The notes beneath the pieces are model-generated. The model made no database searches. It was not told where the DNA came from and saw nothing but the letters and a program-made list of their open reading frames with translations. The position numbers and the translations under genes are program-made. Of a stretch of 64,000 nt of DNA, positions 1 to 8,112 are shown piece after piece. Source of the stretch: Gillisella vitis (GTDB taxonomy: Bacteria > Pseudomonadota > Alphaproteobacteria > Rhizobiales > Rhizobiaceae); assembly GCF_014204625.1 (NCBI RefSeq), contig NZ_JACHLU010000010.1, positions 1 to 64,000 on the forward strand. The letters run 5' to 3'. The number at the start of each line of letters is the position of its first letter. Positions within the stretch are counted from its first letter, which is position 1.

Positions 1-9
1 TATGTATAA

Positions 10-511
10 TTGGCATCGGCCGCATGGTGGTCTAAAATCGCAAACACCAATCAGTCGCCTCGGACTGAACAGGGACAACGTATTGAGGCTCCACATCTAG
101 CCGGCGACTTACCCCGAGTGACCATCGTGGAGGAGGAGGCGACCACTGGTATGGCGCATGCGCTCTTCCATTCTCCCGACAACGATGCGAAACCCGCGGT
201 GATCGTCATCACATCCAATGGGCAGGTAGATGGTGATATCTGCGGTGCCGTGTTCAAGCCAGACTTCATCGTCTAACGGAGAGAGTCTGGCTACCCTGTG
301 CGGGATTTCGATGGGAGTGCGGTACGTCGGTGTCGCGACTATACCACTTGAGGCTTTAGGAGTGTTCTGCCTGATGTGCAGGTCGCCCGGCAGGCTGAGA
401 ACTTGGCCGCCAAGGAGGTTGTCGAGGCGTAGTGAAACAGGAATCGCAATCAAGGAGGAAAATTATGAAACTCGTGTTCCGGATCAGCGCTCATGAGACA
501 GAACTGGCTTA
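10..511 (+). other. Unrecognised, probably decayed coding stretch at the island's left edge
   Basis: Three short plus-strand reading segments follow one another in different frames: about 10-276, about 296-430 (continuous only if one frameshift near 360 is allowed, ending in a stop after ...AKEVVEA) and a 15-codon ORF at 464-511. The last has a strong AAGGAGG ribosome-binding site seven bases upstream but stops after MKLVFRISAHETELA. I recognise no family. The pattern fits a gene broken by frameshifts, but chance cannot be excluded. The 511-662 stretch beyond it holds nothing I can support. Confidence 0.2.
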
Positions 512-662
512 ATTGAGAAGAGAGGATTTTCGGCTCATCGTAGCTCTATCAACGGAAGGGAAGATGAGACAACCCCATCAGTTCATGGCTTTGGGTACGA
601 ACTCTTCTCTACGCCCCTAGACGAAGCGAGCATCCGCCAGAACTCCCGCCGACGAATTTCTG

Positions 663-1568
663 TTAAGATATACCGATCTTGAAGAACCGTGTGTACGAAT
701 CCTCTACATCGTCTTCCTCCTGATATGCAGGTGCCCGCCCTTCGAAATGAAGAAGGGTCAGCTCGAAATCGAACTTGTCGGAACGCATGCACATTTCAAC
801 GGTCGGCTCTGGAAACCAGATTCCCGCATTTTGACGTGTCCCCTCAAGCGATTCCTTCGCGGGAGCTTTCCGGACGGCGAGAGATGCCGCAGGCAATTCG
901 AACGGGCCGCTCCTCGTTCGGAGAAAGCGCCCGGATTTGAAGGCCGCCTCGCTTGGTTTCGCCCATAGAGCAAATCCATCGACGGATGCGATGACCATGG
1001 CCCTTGTTGTTGTGTATTCCAGCCATCGCAACGACGCAGCGGTCAGAGATACCCCGTAGCGGGAACCTGCATCGCCCAGATGTTCTAAGCTGGCGAGTTG
1101 ATCCGAGGGGATCTGCCGACGGTAATCGTCGAGAGGCATTAGAAGGTTCGCGGCGAATTCGTTGGCCTCCTTCTCGATGTCCCTGCCAGCACCGTGCTCA
1201 ACGGCTTCCTTCGAGCAATAGAAACCGCCGTCGAAGTCCGGGTCGTTGTCAACAAGCTCACGATGCAACAGGAAATGACCGAGCTCGTGAGCAATGGTGT
1301 AGGCACGCCGCCCTGCATTCTGCTTGCGATCGTACATTATAGCCCAACGTCTAGGCTGGCTATCGCCGGGCACGAGCGCTCCGTCACAGCCAGGGAGATC
1401 CTCTGCAACCACATGCTCTATGTGGCTGTCTGGAGCGATCTGCCTTGTATACTCGACGGCAAGCTCTTGGACATCGACCGGGCCTTTATCGAACCTGTCC
1501 TTTCCGAGGACGGTATTCAACATTAACGAAATGTTGTTGGCGGTACCTCGCGGCGATTTCGGTGTCAC
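663..1568 (-). CDS. capP: ImmA/IrrE-family zinc metallopeptidase, CapP-like CBASS regulator
   Basis: 301-residue COG2856/ImmA-IrrE-type protease. The zinc motif HELGH lies at residues 94-98 and the downstream E-x-x-A-N-x-F-A helix (about 131-141) supplies the likely third ligand. Cysteines at 61 and 118 are candidates for the inhibitory cysteine switch described for CapP, but this is not established here. It starts with GTG overlapping the stop of the upstream HTH gene (GTGA), so the two are translationally coupled. In known CapH-CapP pairs the protease is activated by single-stranded DNA and cleaves the HTH repressor, derepressing CBASS. The gene sits divergently from a CBASS operon, which supports the same role; the generic alternative is a phage-type ImmA protease. 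Confidence 0.8.
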   Translation of the reverse strand: MTPKSPRGTANNISLMLNTVLGKDRFDKGPVDVQELAVEYTRQIAPDSHIEHVVAEDLPGCDGALVPGDSQPRRWAIMYDRKQNAGRRAYTIAHELGHFLLHRELVDNDPDFDGGFYCSKEAVEHGAGRDIEKEANEFAANLLMPLDDYRRQIPSDQLASLEHLGDAGSRYGVSLTAASLRWLEYTTTRAMVIASVDGFALWAKPSEAAFKSGRFLRTRSGPFELPAASLAVRKAPAKESLEGTRQNAGIWFPEPTVEMCMRSDKFDFELTLLHFEGRAPAYQEEDDVEDSYTRFFKIGIS

Positions 1569-1891
1569 TCCTTCTTACCTCCAAGAAGCTTCGCCATGGC
1601 GCGGATTTTCTCGCGGGTATCGTCTGGCATCTGACTGTATTCCCGGAAGAAGGCTTTGTCCTGGGCATCCGCCAGGGTGACTTCTTCGCGGCCGATCAGA
1701 TAGTCCGTTGTGACTCCGAGGGCCACGGCGATGGCAGCGAGTTTTTCAGCGGAAGGACGCGGCGGATCCTTGTTCTCCAGCTCCCAGATGTAGCTTTTCG
1801 AGGAGCCTGTCTCGGTGGCGAGCTGATCGAGGGTCTTACCCTTTTGCGTCCGTAGCTCCTTGATTCTCTTGCCGAATGTTGGCTGTGTCAT
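1565..1891 (-). CDS. capH: XRE-family HTH repressor, CapH-like
   Basis: 108-residue protein with a Cro/CI-type helix-turn-helix at about residues 7-65 and a short C-terminal helical segment suited to dimerisation. An upstream in-frame ATG at 2053 would add 54 residues unlike any HTH protein and overlap the divergent promoter, so I chose the ATG at 1891. It overlaps the ImmA-type protease gene by 4 bases. In the known CapH-CapP module the HTH protein represses the CBASS promoter until CapP cuts it. The intergenic region to the cyclase carries two direct repeats that could be its operators. Role inferred from family and context. Confidence 0.8.
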   Translation of the reverse strand: MTQPTFGKRIKELRTQKGKTLDQLATETGSSKSYIWELENKDPPRPSAEKLAAIAVALGVTTDYLIGREEVTLADAQDKAFFREYSQMPDDTREKIRAMAKLLGGKKE

Positions 1892-2085
1892 GGCTGGACC
1901 GTTCGTTGTTTTCGTTGTTCGGTGTAGGCATACAATATGGGCCTTGACTCTGGAAATCAATATCTCCATTTTGTTCGGAGTAGAGATACTTAATGAGACC
2001 TTATAGCGAACCCCCTTTCTTGGAAGAGGACGCTGAAGGACGAACGGTTCCACAGCGGCCGCGCCAAAACGAGATCGGAAAAAGC
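1892..2085. promoter_or_regulatory. Divergent capH/CBASS control region with paired 12-bp direct repeats
   Basis: Two near-identical 12-mers, TGTTCGGTGTAG at 1916-1927 and TGTTCGGAGTAG at 1972-1983, lie 56 bp apart. On the minus strand a promoter for the HTH gene is readable: -35 TTGATT (complement of 1955-1960), 17-bp spacer, -10 TATTGT (complement of 1932-1937). The first repeat would then cover its transcription start, as expected of an autorepressor operator, and the second lies toward the cyclase. Assignment as operators is inference. Confidence 0.45.
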
Positions 2086-3525
2086 ATGAAGCTTGTAAGT
2101 GATTTCAAGAATTTTCTGGACGACACCGTCAACCTGAATCAGACACGGATTGATTTGCTCACAGCTCGTGTCGACGCCATCAAGGATTTTCTCAAGGCTT
2201 CCGACTGGGATCCGAGGATACTTCGGTTCATCGAGCAGGGATCTTGGGCGCATGACACGATCATCCGCCCTGTCGACAAGGGAGAGTTTGACGCTGATTT
2301 GCTCGTTAAAGTCAAATCTATCGACGGCTGGAGCGCCGCCCAGTATGTAAAGGAACTCGGGCGCGTCTTCCGGGACAGCAAGCGTTATGGAGACATGACG
2401 GTCGTCTACGACTTCTGCGTCACCATCACCTATGCCGATGATTGCAAGATCGATATCGCCCCACTGGTGACGGATCGCGAGTTTCAGGGCACCCTCGAGG
2501 TCTGCAACAAGCGCGCCGACGAATTCGAGGAATCCCAGCCGATCGAGTACACCCGGTGGATCAAGGAAAAGAACGGGTACTCGGGCAACAATTCGTTCCG
2601 CAAGGCAACGCGGCTCATCAAGTACATCCGCGACATCAAGAAGCGGTTCAGTTGCCAGTCAGTCTTGCTGACAACTCTGATAGGCCACAGGATAGAGTGG
2701 TGGGACAAGGATTCGACAGCCTTCGTCGACACGCCGAGTGCCCTTCAGACGATCATGGGAAGGCTCGACGACTGGCTGCAGAATCATCCAGACAAGCCGA
2801 CGGTGGAGAACCCGTCACTGAAATCGCAGGACTTCGCGGAGCTGTGGAACGACACCCAGTATGCGAACTTCCGCAACTTCGTGCACAAGTATCGGACGTG
2901 GATCGACGAAGCCATCGAGGCCACGAGCCGCGCTGACAGCATCGAGAAGTGGCGGAGGGTCTTCGGCGACGAGTTCGCGAAGGGCGAGAACGTAAAGAAG
3001 GCTGAAGCCTCGGTGACCGCGCGCGCGCACGTACTTCTCATGGACACGGCCGCCCATCTCGACGGACTCGTCGACACAGTCATCGACTACGGGGTGGGAA
3101 TCCTTCCGTCCATTTTCAACAGGCCGCGACATCAGCAGGCGCCGCCGTGGCAGATGGCAGACACCGTCTCCCGCAATGTCCAGGTATTTGCGGAGCACAG
3201 CGGCACCAGGGCGAAGGGTAGGGGACACCGTATCAATTCCGGGGAAGCTCTGTCACCGCGCGGTGGGCTCTGGTTCGACGTACGTGTCAACAAGTTCCAA
3301 CCGGTGCCATCCGAGTGCTACGTACGGTGGCGCATTACCAACACAGGCGCCGTCGCAATGGCCCAGAAGTGCGGTAGGGGTGGCTTCGAAAAACCGACCG
3401 AGGGAGACCGCCGCTGGGAAGGTTTGGAGTACCGCGGAGTCCATATGGCAGAGGCTTTCATCATACGGCGCACCGACAACCTTGTCGTTGGACAGAGCGC
3501 CCCGTTCTACGTCGTGATCAAGTAA
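2086..3525 (+). CDS. CBASS CD-NTase (SMODS nucleotidyltransferase) with C-terminal AGS-C-like sensor domain
   Basis: Predicted cyclic-oligonucleotide synthase of about 479 residues. The polymerase-beta-type active site is visible: G-S at about 52-53, then D69-x-D71 and a third aspartate at about 123 in KIDIAP. The C-terminal 130 residues (NTGAVA and GLEYRG segments) resemble the adenylyl/guanylyl-SMODS C-terminal sensor domain. The frame is open from 1993, but alignment-like logic (MKLVSDF... at the head of the SMODS fold) favours ATG 2086. It is first in a three-gene operon, with 12 bp to the pore effector. On phage sensing it would make a nucleotide messenger in the cytoplasm; the product identity cannot be read from sequence. 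Confidence 0.85.
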   Translation: MKLVSDFKNFLDDTVNLNQTRIDLLTARVDAIKDFLKASDWDPRILRFIEQGSWAHDTIIRPVDKGEFDADLLVKVKSIDGWSAAQYVKELGRVFRDSKRYGDMTVVYDFCVTITYADDCKIDIAPLVTDREFQGTLEVCNKRADEFEESQPIEYTRWIKEKNGYSGNNSFRKATRLIKYIRDIKKRFSCQSVLLTTLIGHRIEWWDKDSTAFVDTPSALQTIMGRLDDWLQNHPDKPTVENPSLKSQDFAELWNDTQYANFRNFVHKYRTWIDEAIEATSRADSIEKWRRVFGDEFAKGENVKKAEASVTARAHVLLMDTAAHLDGLVDTVIDYGVGILPSIFNRPRHQQAPPWQMADTVSRNVQVFAEHSGTRAKGRGHRINSGEALSPRGGLWFDVRVNKFQPVPSECYVRWRITNTGAVAMAQKCGRGGFEKPTEGDRRWEGLEYRGVHMAEAFIIRRTDNLVVGQSAPFYVVIK

Positions 3526-3537
3526 GAGGAGAGATGG

Positions 3538-4308
3538 ATGCCCAAGGTCGACACCGTTAGTAAGAACTACTACGCCCCGCTTGTCCTGATGGACACCATC
3601 GGAGGCTGGCTGTTCTGGGCAGTCTCCATCTTGTCCATCATAACGCTCCTCATCGACAAGGCTGCACATCCACAGGCCAACATCGCCCTCCAGATAGTGT
3701 TCCTGATCGGGGCCATCCTCTTCTTCGTGCATGGACAGTTTCAGAACATCTACCTCTACCCGCGGGCGGAGGACGCTAGGCGGCAGGAGGCGCTGTCGAA
3801 CAGCTTCAACGTCACGCTCACCCATGAGGAGACTGTCGGTTACTACAACAACGACCAGACCAACCCTCTCAGGCGGCTGGCGGCTAATTCCATGGAGAGC
3901 GTGTTCTTCACACGCTGCATCCTGCGTAAAATGCTGCGATCCCAGCGGATAACGACGCTACTCTATGTCGTGGTCTGGATTGCGGTATTTGCCTGTCCAT
4001 CGACAGATCTCGAGGTTATCGGTGTTGCGGCGCAAGCGATCTTCAGTGGCGAGATCGTCGGGCGACTGATCCGCATGGAGTGGCTCCGGATGCGGTGCGA
4101 GCACCTTTTCAACGACTTCAATAGGCTTTTCAACGGCGGGAAGGGGGCCACAAAGCCCATCACCCAGGCGCAGATCATCGAGTTCTTCGCCTACTACGAG
4201 ACAACCAAATCGACCGCCGCAATCCTTCTCTCCACCAAGATCTTCAACGAACAGAACCCGTCGCTGACCGCCGAATGGGATCGCATACGTGCTCGTCTAG
4301 GGATCTGA
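3538..4308 (+). CDS. S-4TM family putative pore-forming CBASS effector
   Basis: 256-residue membrane protein with four hydrophobic segments at about 18-40, 48-70, 136-155 and 160-180, in two pairs separated by a roughly 65-residue soluble stretch, and a C-terminal soluble region of about 70 residues. This matches the S-4TM (SMODS-associated four-TM) family, thought to depolarise or permeabilise the inner membrane when a cyclic nucleotide binds, killing the infected cell. It lies between two CD-NTase genes with only 12 and 9 bp on each side, so all three are probably co-transcribed. Family assignment is good; activity is inferred from CBASS biology. Confidence 0.8.
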   Translation: MPKVDTVSKNYYAPLVLMDTIGGWLFWAVSILSIITLLIDKAAHPQANIALQIVFLIGAILFFVHGQFQNIYLYPRAEDARRQEALSNSFNVTLTHEETVGYYNNDQTNPLRRLAANSMESVFFTRCILRKMLRSQRITTLLYVVVWIAVFACPSTDLEVIGVAAQAIFSGEIVGRLIRMEWLRMRCEHLFNDFNRLFNGGKGATKPITQAQIIEFFAYYETTKSTAAILLSTKIFNEQNPSLTAEWDRIRARLGI

Positions 4309-4317
4309 GGTGCATCA

Positions 4318-5181
4318 ATGGCCACGACCATCGCTGGAGCCTTCCAAAAGTTCAAAGCCAACCTGGCGATCTCGAGCCTGCAGGAGAGCACCACATCCAC
4401 TCGGCAGCAGAACGTCCGCGACGCGGTCGCCAGCGACTTTGCGGTGCTCGATACCTTTCTGATGGGGTCCTATCGCCGGAATACGATGATCGCGCCGCTG
4501 AAGACCGCCGACATTGATGTGTTCGTCATTCTTGATCCGAAATACTACGCCGCCCAGAACCAGAACTCGCTCTTGTCGTCGGTGATGACCACGCTCAAGA
4601 AGAAATATCCGTCGACCCCGCGGATAAAACCTGATGGACAGGCCGTGACGATCACATTCACGGATTTCGAGGTCGATGTTGTGCCAGGCTTCTATCGAAC
4701 CGGCGGCGGCTTTCTCATTCCTGACGCAAATCTGAAACGGTGGATTCCAACAGACCCGAAAAAACACGTGGAGCTCTGGAGCCAGTCTAACAAGACCCAC
4801 AACGGTATGCTCGTCCCCCTTATCAAGATGATAAAATGCTGGAATCGAGCGAATGGCAACCTTTTCCGTTCCTTCCACCTTGAAGTGCTTGTCAGGCACG
4901 TACTCCAGGATATAGCGATCAGCGACTTCGCTAGTGGTGCTCGTTGGGTGTTCGACAAAATGAGAGGAAAAGTCTGGGTCAAGGTCGGGGACCCTGCTGG
5001 CTATAGCGACGATGTTGCCTCGCATCTTACCAAGGCGGAAGCAGACAAGATGGTTGCCGCGCTTGAGAGAGCATACAGGAAATCGCTCAGTGCCGAGAGC
5101 AATGCGAGCTACGGGTTCGTCAGATCGGCAATTGATGACTGGCGGATCCTCTTCGGTGACGCCTTCCCTGGATACGGATGA
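4318..5181 (+). CDS. Second CD-NTase (CBASS oligonucleotide cyclase)
   Basis: 287-residue nucleotidyltransferase with G50-S51, the D65-I-D67 pair and a third aspartate at about 120 (EVDVVPG), the full catalytic set of a CD-NTase. It is much shorter than the first cyclase and lacks the C-terminal sensor domain; the two share only the catalytic motifs by eye, so they are not a recent duplication. It starts 9 bp after the effector gene. Its stop lies only 29 bp before the inverted repeat of an IS1595-like element, so any further CBASS genes downstream may have been lost or displaced. It may make a second messenger or serve as a regulatory partner. Confidence 0.8.
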   Translation: MATTIAGAFQKFKANLAISSLQESTTSTRQQNVRDAVASDFAVLDTFLMGSYRRNTMIAPLKTADIDVFVILDPKYYAAQNQNSLLSSVMTTLKKKYPSTPRIKPDGQAVTITFTDFEVDVVPGFYRTGGGFLIPDANLKRWIPTDPKKHVELWSQSNKTHNGMLVPLIKMIKCWNRANGNLFRSFHLEVLVRHVLQDIAISDFASGARWVFDKMRGKVWVKVGDPAGYSDDVASHLTKAEADKMVAALERAYRKSLSAESNASYGFVRSAIDDWRILFGDAFPGYG

Positions 5182-5210
5182 CGGTGTACGCTTCAAACAG
5201 TGCAAATTTG

Positions 5211-5235
5211 CGGCATTATGTAGCAAGTGCCACAA
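5211..5235 (+). repeat. Left terminal inverted repeat of the IS1595-like element
   Basis: 25 bp, identical to the reverse complement of 7984-8008. With the flanking palindromic octamer the match extends to 34 bp (5202-5235). Confidence 0.8.
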
Positions 5236-5287
5236 GATTCCGACGAGGTCAGGTGCTATTTCCTGAAGAGGTTCAGGAGTGGTGCGT

Positions 5288-5784
5288 ATGGCGGCATATG
5301 TCGTTCAATTGAAGGATGAGTTGGCTGACATCGTAGCCAGGTTGGCAGATTTGAGATCGCAGATTTCGATCCTCGAAGACCAAAAAGCAGCCTTCGAGAA
5401 AGTCATCCAGTTCTACGATCCCGAGTTTAAAAGCTCCGGTTCCACGGTGATGCCCAAACCAAAGCGAACGTCATCGTGGAATTCATCGAGCGGGCGTGTC
5501 ACCGAACCCTCAGGGGCAGGAACAACCGCCATATTGTGCTAGACATCCTCAGACGTTTCGAGCATCCGTCTTCGACCGCCGACATCGCCAAGCAGTTCTC
5601 CTTGGATGAAGAGTTGGGTGAGGAGGCGGAGCGGCTCCAGACGGCTCTCGCCAGCGGGTTCTCTGCCACCCTGGATGGCCTGTTGAAACAGGGGCTTGTT
5701 CGTCATGCCGGAACTGTCGACGGAAGACGGCACCTCTGGGAGGTTAACCGTCAGTCGGGTGGGACGCCGCGTACCCAAACCTGA
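5288..5784 (+). pseudogene. Frameshifted passenger gene: N-terminal coiled coil, C-terminal winged-helix-like domain
   Basis: The first part (from ATG 5288, AGGAG nine bases upstream) encodes a heptad-rich helix of about 45 residues (LKDEL...ARLADLRSQI). The second part, read in another frame up to 5784, encodes R-x-N-x-R-HIVLDILRRFEHPSSTADIA, a pattern typical of winged-helix proteins (helix, then P-x-S-x-x-x-IA). The change of frame lies near 5505-5515, where both frames are open. It lies just inside the left inverted repeat and so belongs to the element. Its function is unknown. The frameshift could be a mutation or, less likely, programmed. Confidence 0.5.
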
Positions 5785-6762
5785 TCCTGAATATTCGCGG
5801 CCGCCTCCTGCCAGTATCCACACAGGTTCCTGGATGTCGGCTTTGAGGTAACCGTGCGGAGGAGATCGGCAAACTGCCAGCGCAAGCCCATGTAGCGCGT
5901 ATCCTCCTTCCACGCCAGCATTGCCATGTACCAGTCGAGGTACTTCGTGGAGAAGCGATGATTGATACCCTTGTAGGCTTTCTCGACGCGGCTGAAGAAG
6001 CTCTCGATGGCGTTCGAGTTCGTGCCGTCATCCTCCTGGTACTGAAGGCTGTGGTTCACGCGGTGCATGGAGACAAGGCCGACGAGATCGTCAAAGGCCC
6101 GATGTTCGTCGGCGATCAGAAGCGCTCGCTTTAACATGCCCCTCGACGGCAGCCCAGGCATCTTGGCCATTCTCGTCCACGATAACGCGTGTGACGGTCC
6201 TGTTCGGGGCGTGCTTGTTGGCCTCCCTCAGCGCTAGGACGCACATGCGCTTACCGTTCTGGTTCTCCCTCTTGCGTCCGTCCTTGCGATCTTCTTTCTT
6301 GTTCGCCTTGCGGAGAACGCCGCCGACGTACTTGCCGTCGATCTGGACCAGGCCCTGAAGCATGACCGTGGTGCGACGCAGACCGACAGCCTCACGAAGC
6401 TTCTGCAGCAGAACATAGGCCGTCTTGTACTGTGTGTTGAGCTTCCTTGTCAGGTGAAGAGCCGCCATGCCCTTGGCAGCCGTAATCTCCTCCCAGATCG
6501 CCATGATGATCTTCTTGAAAGATAGCTTCCGGTTGGCGAATACCGTTCCAGATGTTACCGAAAACTCGGCGCGGCATTCCGCCTCCGAGCAACGAAATCG
6601 GCGTCGGCGAATGCTGTAAGGCTCAAAACAGCCGCAACGCGGGCAGTTCGGCTCTCCGGCGTTGTCGGCCCATCTGAAGTCGACGAACAGCGCGTAGGCC
6701 TCATCCTCGGTTAACGCCCAGATCGCCTCCGGATCAAAGTTGCGGGCCTTCGGGTTCAGCAA
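5751..6762 (-). pseudogene. IS1595-family transposase, frameshifted
   Basis: From ATG 6762 the protein has the N-terminal zinc ribbon of the family (CPRCGC...C-x4-C), a helical domain, and an ISXO2-like DDE core beginning at VQIDGKYVGG (first catalytic Asp). After VDENGQDAWAAVEGHVK the frame changes at about 6135, and the core continues in a second frame (DEHRAF, then NAIESFFSRVEKAYKG, carrying the expected late catalytic residues) to a stop at 5751. The two halves together give about 310 residues, the normal family length. A single indel therefore inactivates it, unless the GTTAAAGCG stretch supports frameshifting. Confidence 0.75.
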
Positions 6763-7150
6763 TGGATGTTTTCCAAACCCTTCGCTGGGATCAGGCCATG
6801 CGCAGCGGTCGTATTTCGAACCTCCGGTCTCCTGCGGAGAAGGGGTCGTAGGAGTTCGGCTTCACGCTGGGAATGCGCTTCTGGAGCATGTTCAGATTTC
6901 CGTTCGATACGCATCACATAATCAGACGTTCCGTCACTTGGGACGGATAAGAAAGGTCAGTGCTCTATTCATATCGATCTGAACATAGAGAACCCATAGC
7001 AGGGTCGTTTACGCGAGTCGAGTCTTGGATAGTTTCTAACATAATCCCATCCTCCGCTCACCAGAAGAAGATGGGATTATGCTGTCAATCCACCTTGCCA
7101 CCGATTCCTGCCGGTAAATTTCAGTGATGATCTTGCGACCTCACTAAGAA
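6763..7150. repeat. Gene-free stretch within the IS1595-like element, with a 12-bp inverted repeat
   Basis: About 390 bp between the transposase and mazE. The only clear structure is CATAATCCCATC at 7040-7051, repeated in inverse at 7070-7081 with an 18-nt loop. I see no gene. It may hold the two divergent promoters. Confidence 0.4.
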
Positions 7151-7184
7151 TGCTATATATGTAGCACAAATAGGAGGCAATGAT
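7151..7184 (+). promoter_or_regulatory. mazE leader: near-palindromic operator candidate and strong RBS
   Basis: TGCTATATATGTAGCA (7151-7166) is a 16-bp palindrome with one mismatch, overlapping a plausible -10 region. AGGAGG follows at 7172-7177, seven bases before the mazE ATG. AbrB-type antitoxins usually bind such palindromes to autoregulate the operon; here that is inferred. Confidence 0.45.
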
Positions 7185-7448
7185 ATGTCCAACACAGCTA
7201 AAATCCGTCGCCAAGGCGGTGCCGCAGTTTTCAGTATTCCCCCCGCTCTCCTGAAAATGCTCGGAGCTGATTTCGGTACTGAACTCACCCTAGTGGTTAA
7301 CAACGGCGCACTCGTGGCAACGCCGTTGAAACCAAAGAAGAAATACACCCTTGCCGAGTTGCTTGAGGGATCGGACGAGATGGTGGCTCTTAGCAAACAG
7401 GCGGCTGGATGGGACTCGGGTGCACCCGTAGGGAATGAGCTTCTTTGA
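7185..7448 (+). CDS. mazE: MazE-like AbrB-fold antitoxin
   Basis: 87-residue protein whose N-terminal half (AKIRRQGGAAVFSIPPALLK) is the SpoVT/AbrB swapped-hairpin DNA-binding domain of MazE/ChpI antitoxins. The C-terminal tail (KKKYTLAELLEGSDEM) matches the toxin-wrapping peptide. Its stop overlaps the toxin start (TGATG). It would neutralise the adjacent ribonuclease and repress the shared promoter. It lies inside the inverted repeats of the IS1595-like element, so it may stabilise that element or the island. Confidence 0.85.
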   Translation: MSNTAKIRRQGGAAVFSIPPALLKMLGADFGTELTLVVNNGALVATPLKPKKKYTLAELLEGSDEMVALSKQAAGWDSGAPVGNELL

Positions 7449-7807
7449 TGGTGCGAAGTAATACTCCGAAGCGTGGTGACGTGTATCTCATTGATCTTAA
7501 TCCTGTCGTTGGAAGTGAGATGCGAGATACTCATCGCTGCGTTGTGATCTCGCCTCGTGAGGTCAATGTCCTCGGAATGTGTTTGACGGTTGTCGTTACG
7601 ACAGGCGGTCAGTTTGCGCGAAGAGCGGGTTTAGCCGTAAATATTACTGGCCACGAGACCAACGGCGTCGCTCTTTGCAATCACGTCAGGAGCTTCGATA
7701 TCTTATCGCGGGTCAAGCAAAAAACGGCTCGACACATTGACACGCTCGACAGTGACACAGTGGATGAAATCGTCGCAAAAGTGGTCGGAATTATCGAGGC
7801 CAACTAA
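7448..7807 (+). CDS. mazF: MazF/ChpB-like endoribonuclease toxin
   Basis: 119 residues with the PemK/MazF fold: KRGDVYLIDLNPVVGSE at the N-terminus (the conserved beta1-beta2 segment with Arg and Pro-x-x-G-x-E), R-C-V-V-I-S, and a C-terminal helix (LDSDTVDEIVAKV). Such toxins cut mRNA at short sequences and arrest growth. The ATG at 7448 overlaps the antitoxin stop by one base; a TTG at 7445 is a less likely start. It appears intact, unlike the neighbouring transposase and passenger gene, as expected if the antitoxin gene must be kept. Confidence 0.85.
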   Translation: MVRSNTPKRGDVYLIDLNPVVGSEMRDTHRCVVISPREVNVLGMCLTVVVTTGGQFARRAGLAVNITGHETNGVALCNHVRSFDILSRVKQKTARHIDTLDSDTVDEIVAKVVGIIEAN

Positions 7808-7983
7808 GAGCGTCCAACTTCAGGCGGCACTTAACACAGTCAGTTTGATCAATTTTTTCATCAAAGGGGCCAACCAGAACTTCAAGGCCCCTATAGTCCT
7901 GACAAGATCATAGCACCCTATCGTCAACGTCAATTTGGGAGGATAGCGCTCATCGAATAAGCTGTAGCGATGCCCTCCACGTT

Positions 7984-8008
7984 TTGTGGCACTTGCTACA
8001 TAATGCCG
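7984..8008 (-). repeat. Right terminal inverted repeat of the IS1595-like element
   Basis: Reverse complement of 5211-5235 with no mismatch. Just outside it, 8017-8030 reads CGCTATTATGTAGG, close to a second outward-starting copy of the same terminus. Confidence 0.8.
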
Positions 8009-8112
8009 CAAATTTGCGCTATTATGTAGGAGCCAAAACCAACTCTCCTGGGGCAGGAATTTAGGGTAATCACGATTAATGTAATCACGGTTACTCTGAC
8101 AGAGATCTCCGG

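Larger units (their letters stand above)
5211..8008. mobile_element. IS1595-family-like element with passenger genes, including MazEF
   Basis: A perfect 25-bp inverted repeat (5211-5235 and 7984-8008, starting CGGCATTATGTAG) bounds 2,798 bp. Both ends abut the same palindromic octamer CAAATTTG (5203-5210 and 8009-8016), which fits the 8-bp target duplication of IS1595 elements; because the octamer is its own complement the exact edge is slightly ambiguous. Inside are a frameshifted coiled-coil/wHTH gene, a frameshifted IS1595-type transposase on the minus strand and an intact mazE-mazF pair. IS1595 elements are known to carry passenger genes. With the transposase broken, the unit is probably immobile unless helped in trans. 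Confidence 0.7.

Noticed and set aside
109-453. 114-codon minus-strand ORF
   Set aside because: No RBS, no familiar sequence, and the opposite strand has an equally open but broken frame; coding status of the region is unresolved.
511-538. ATGAGCCGAAAATC on the minus strand, matching the start of the 86-residue gene at 18900
   Set aside because: Only nine codons follow before a stop and the shared word is 14 bases; most likely chance or an uninterpretable remnant.
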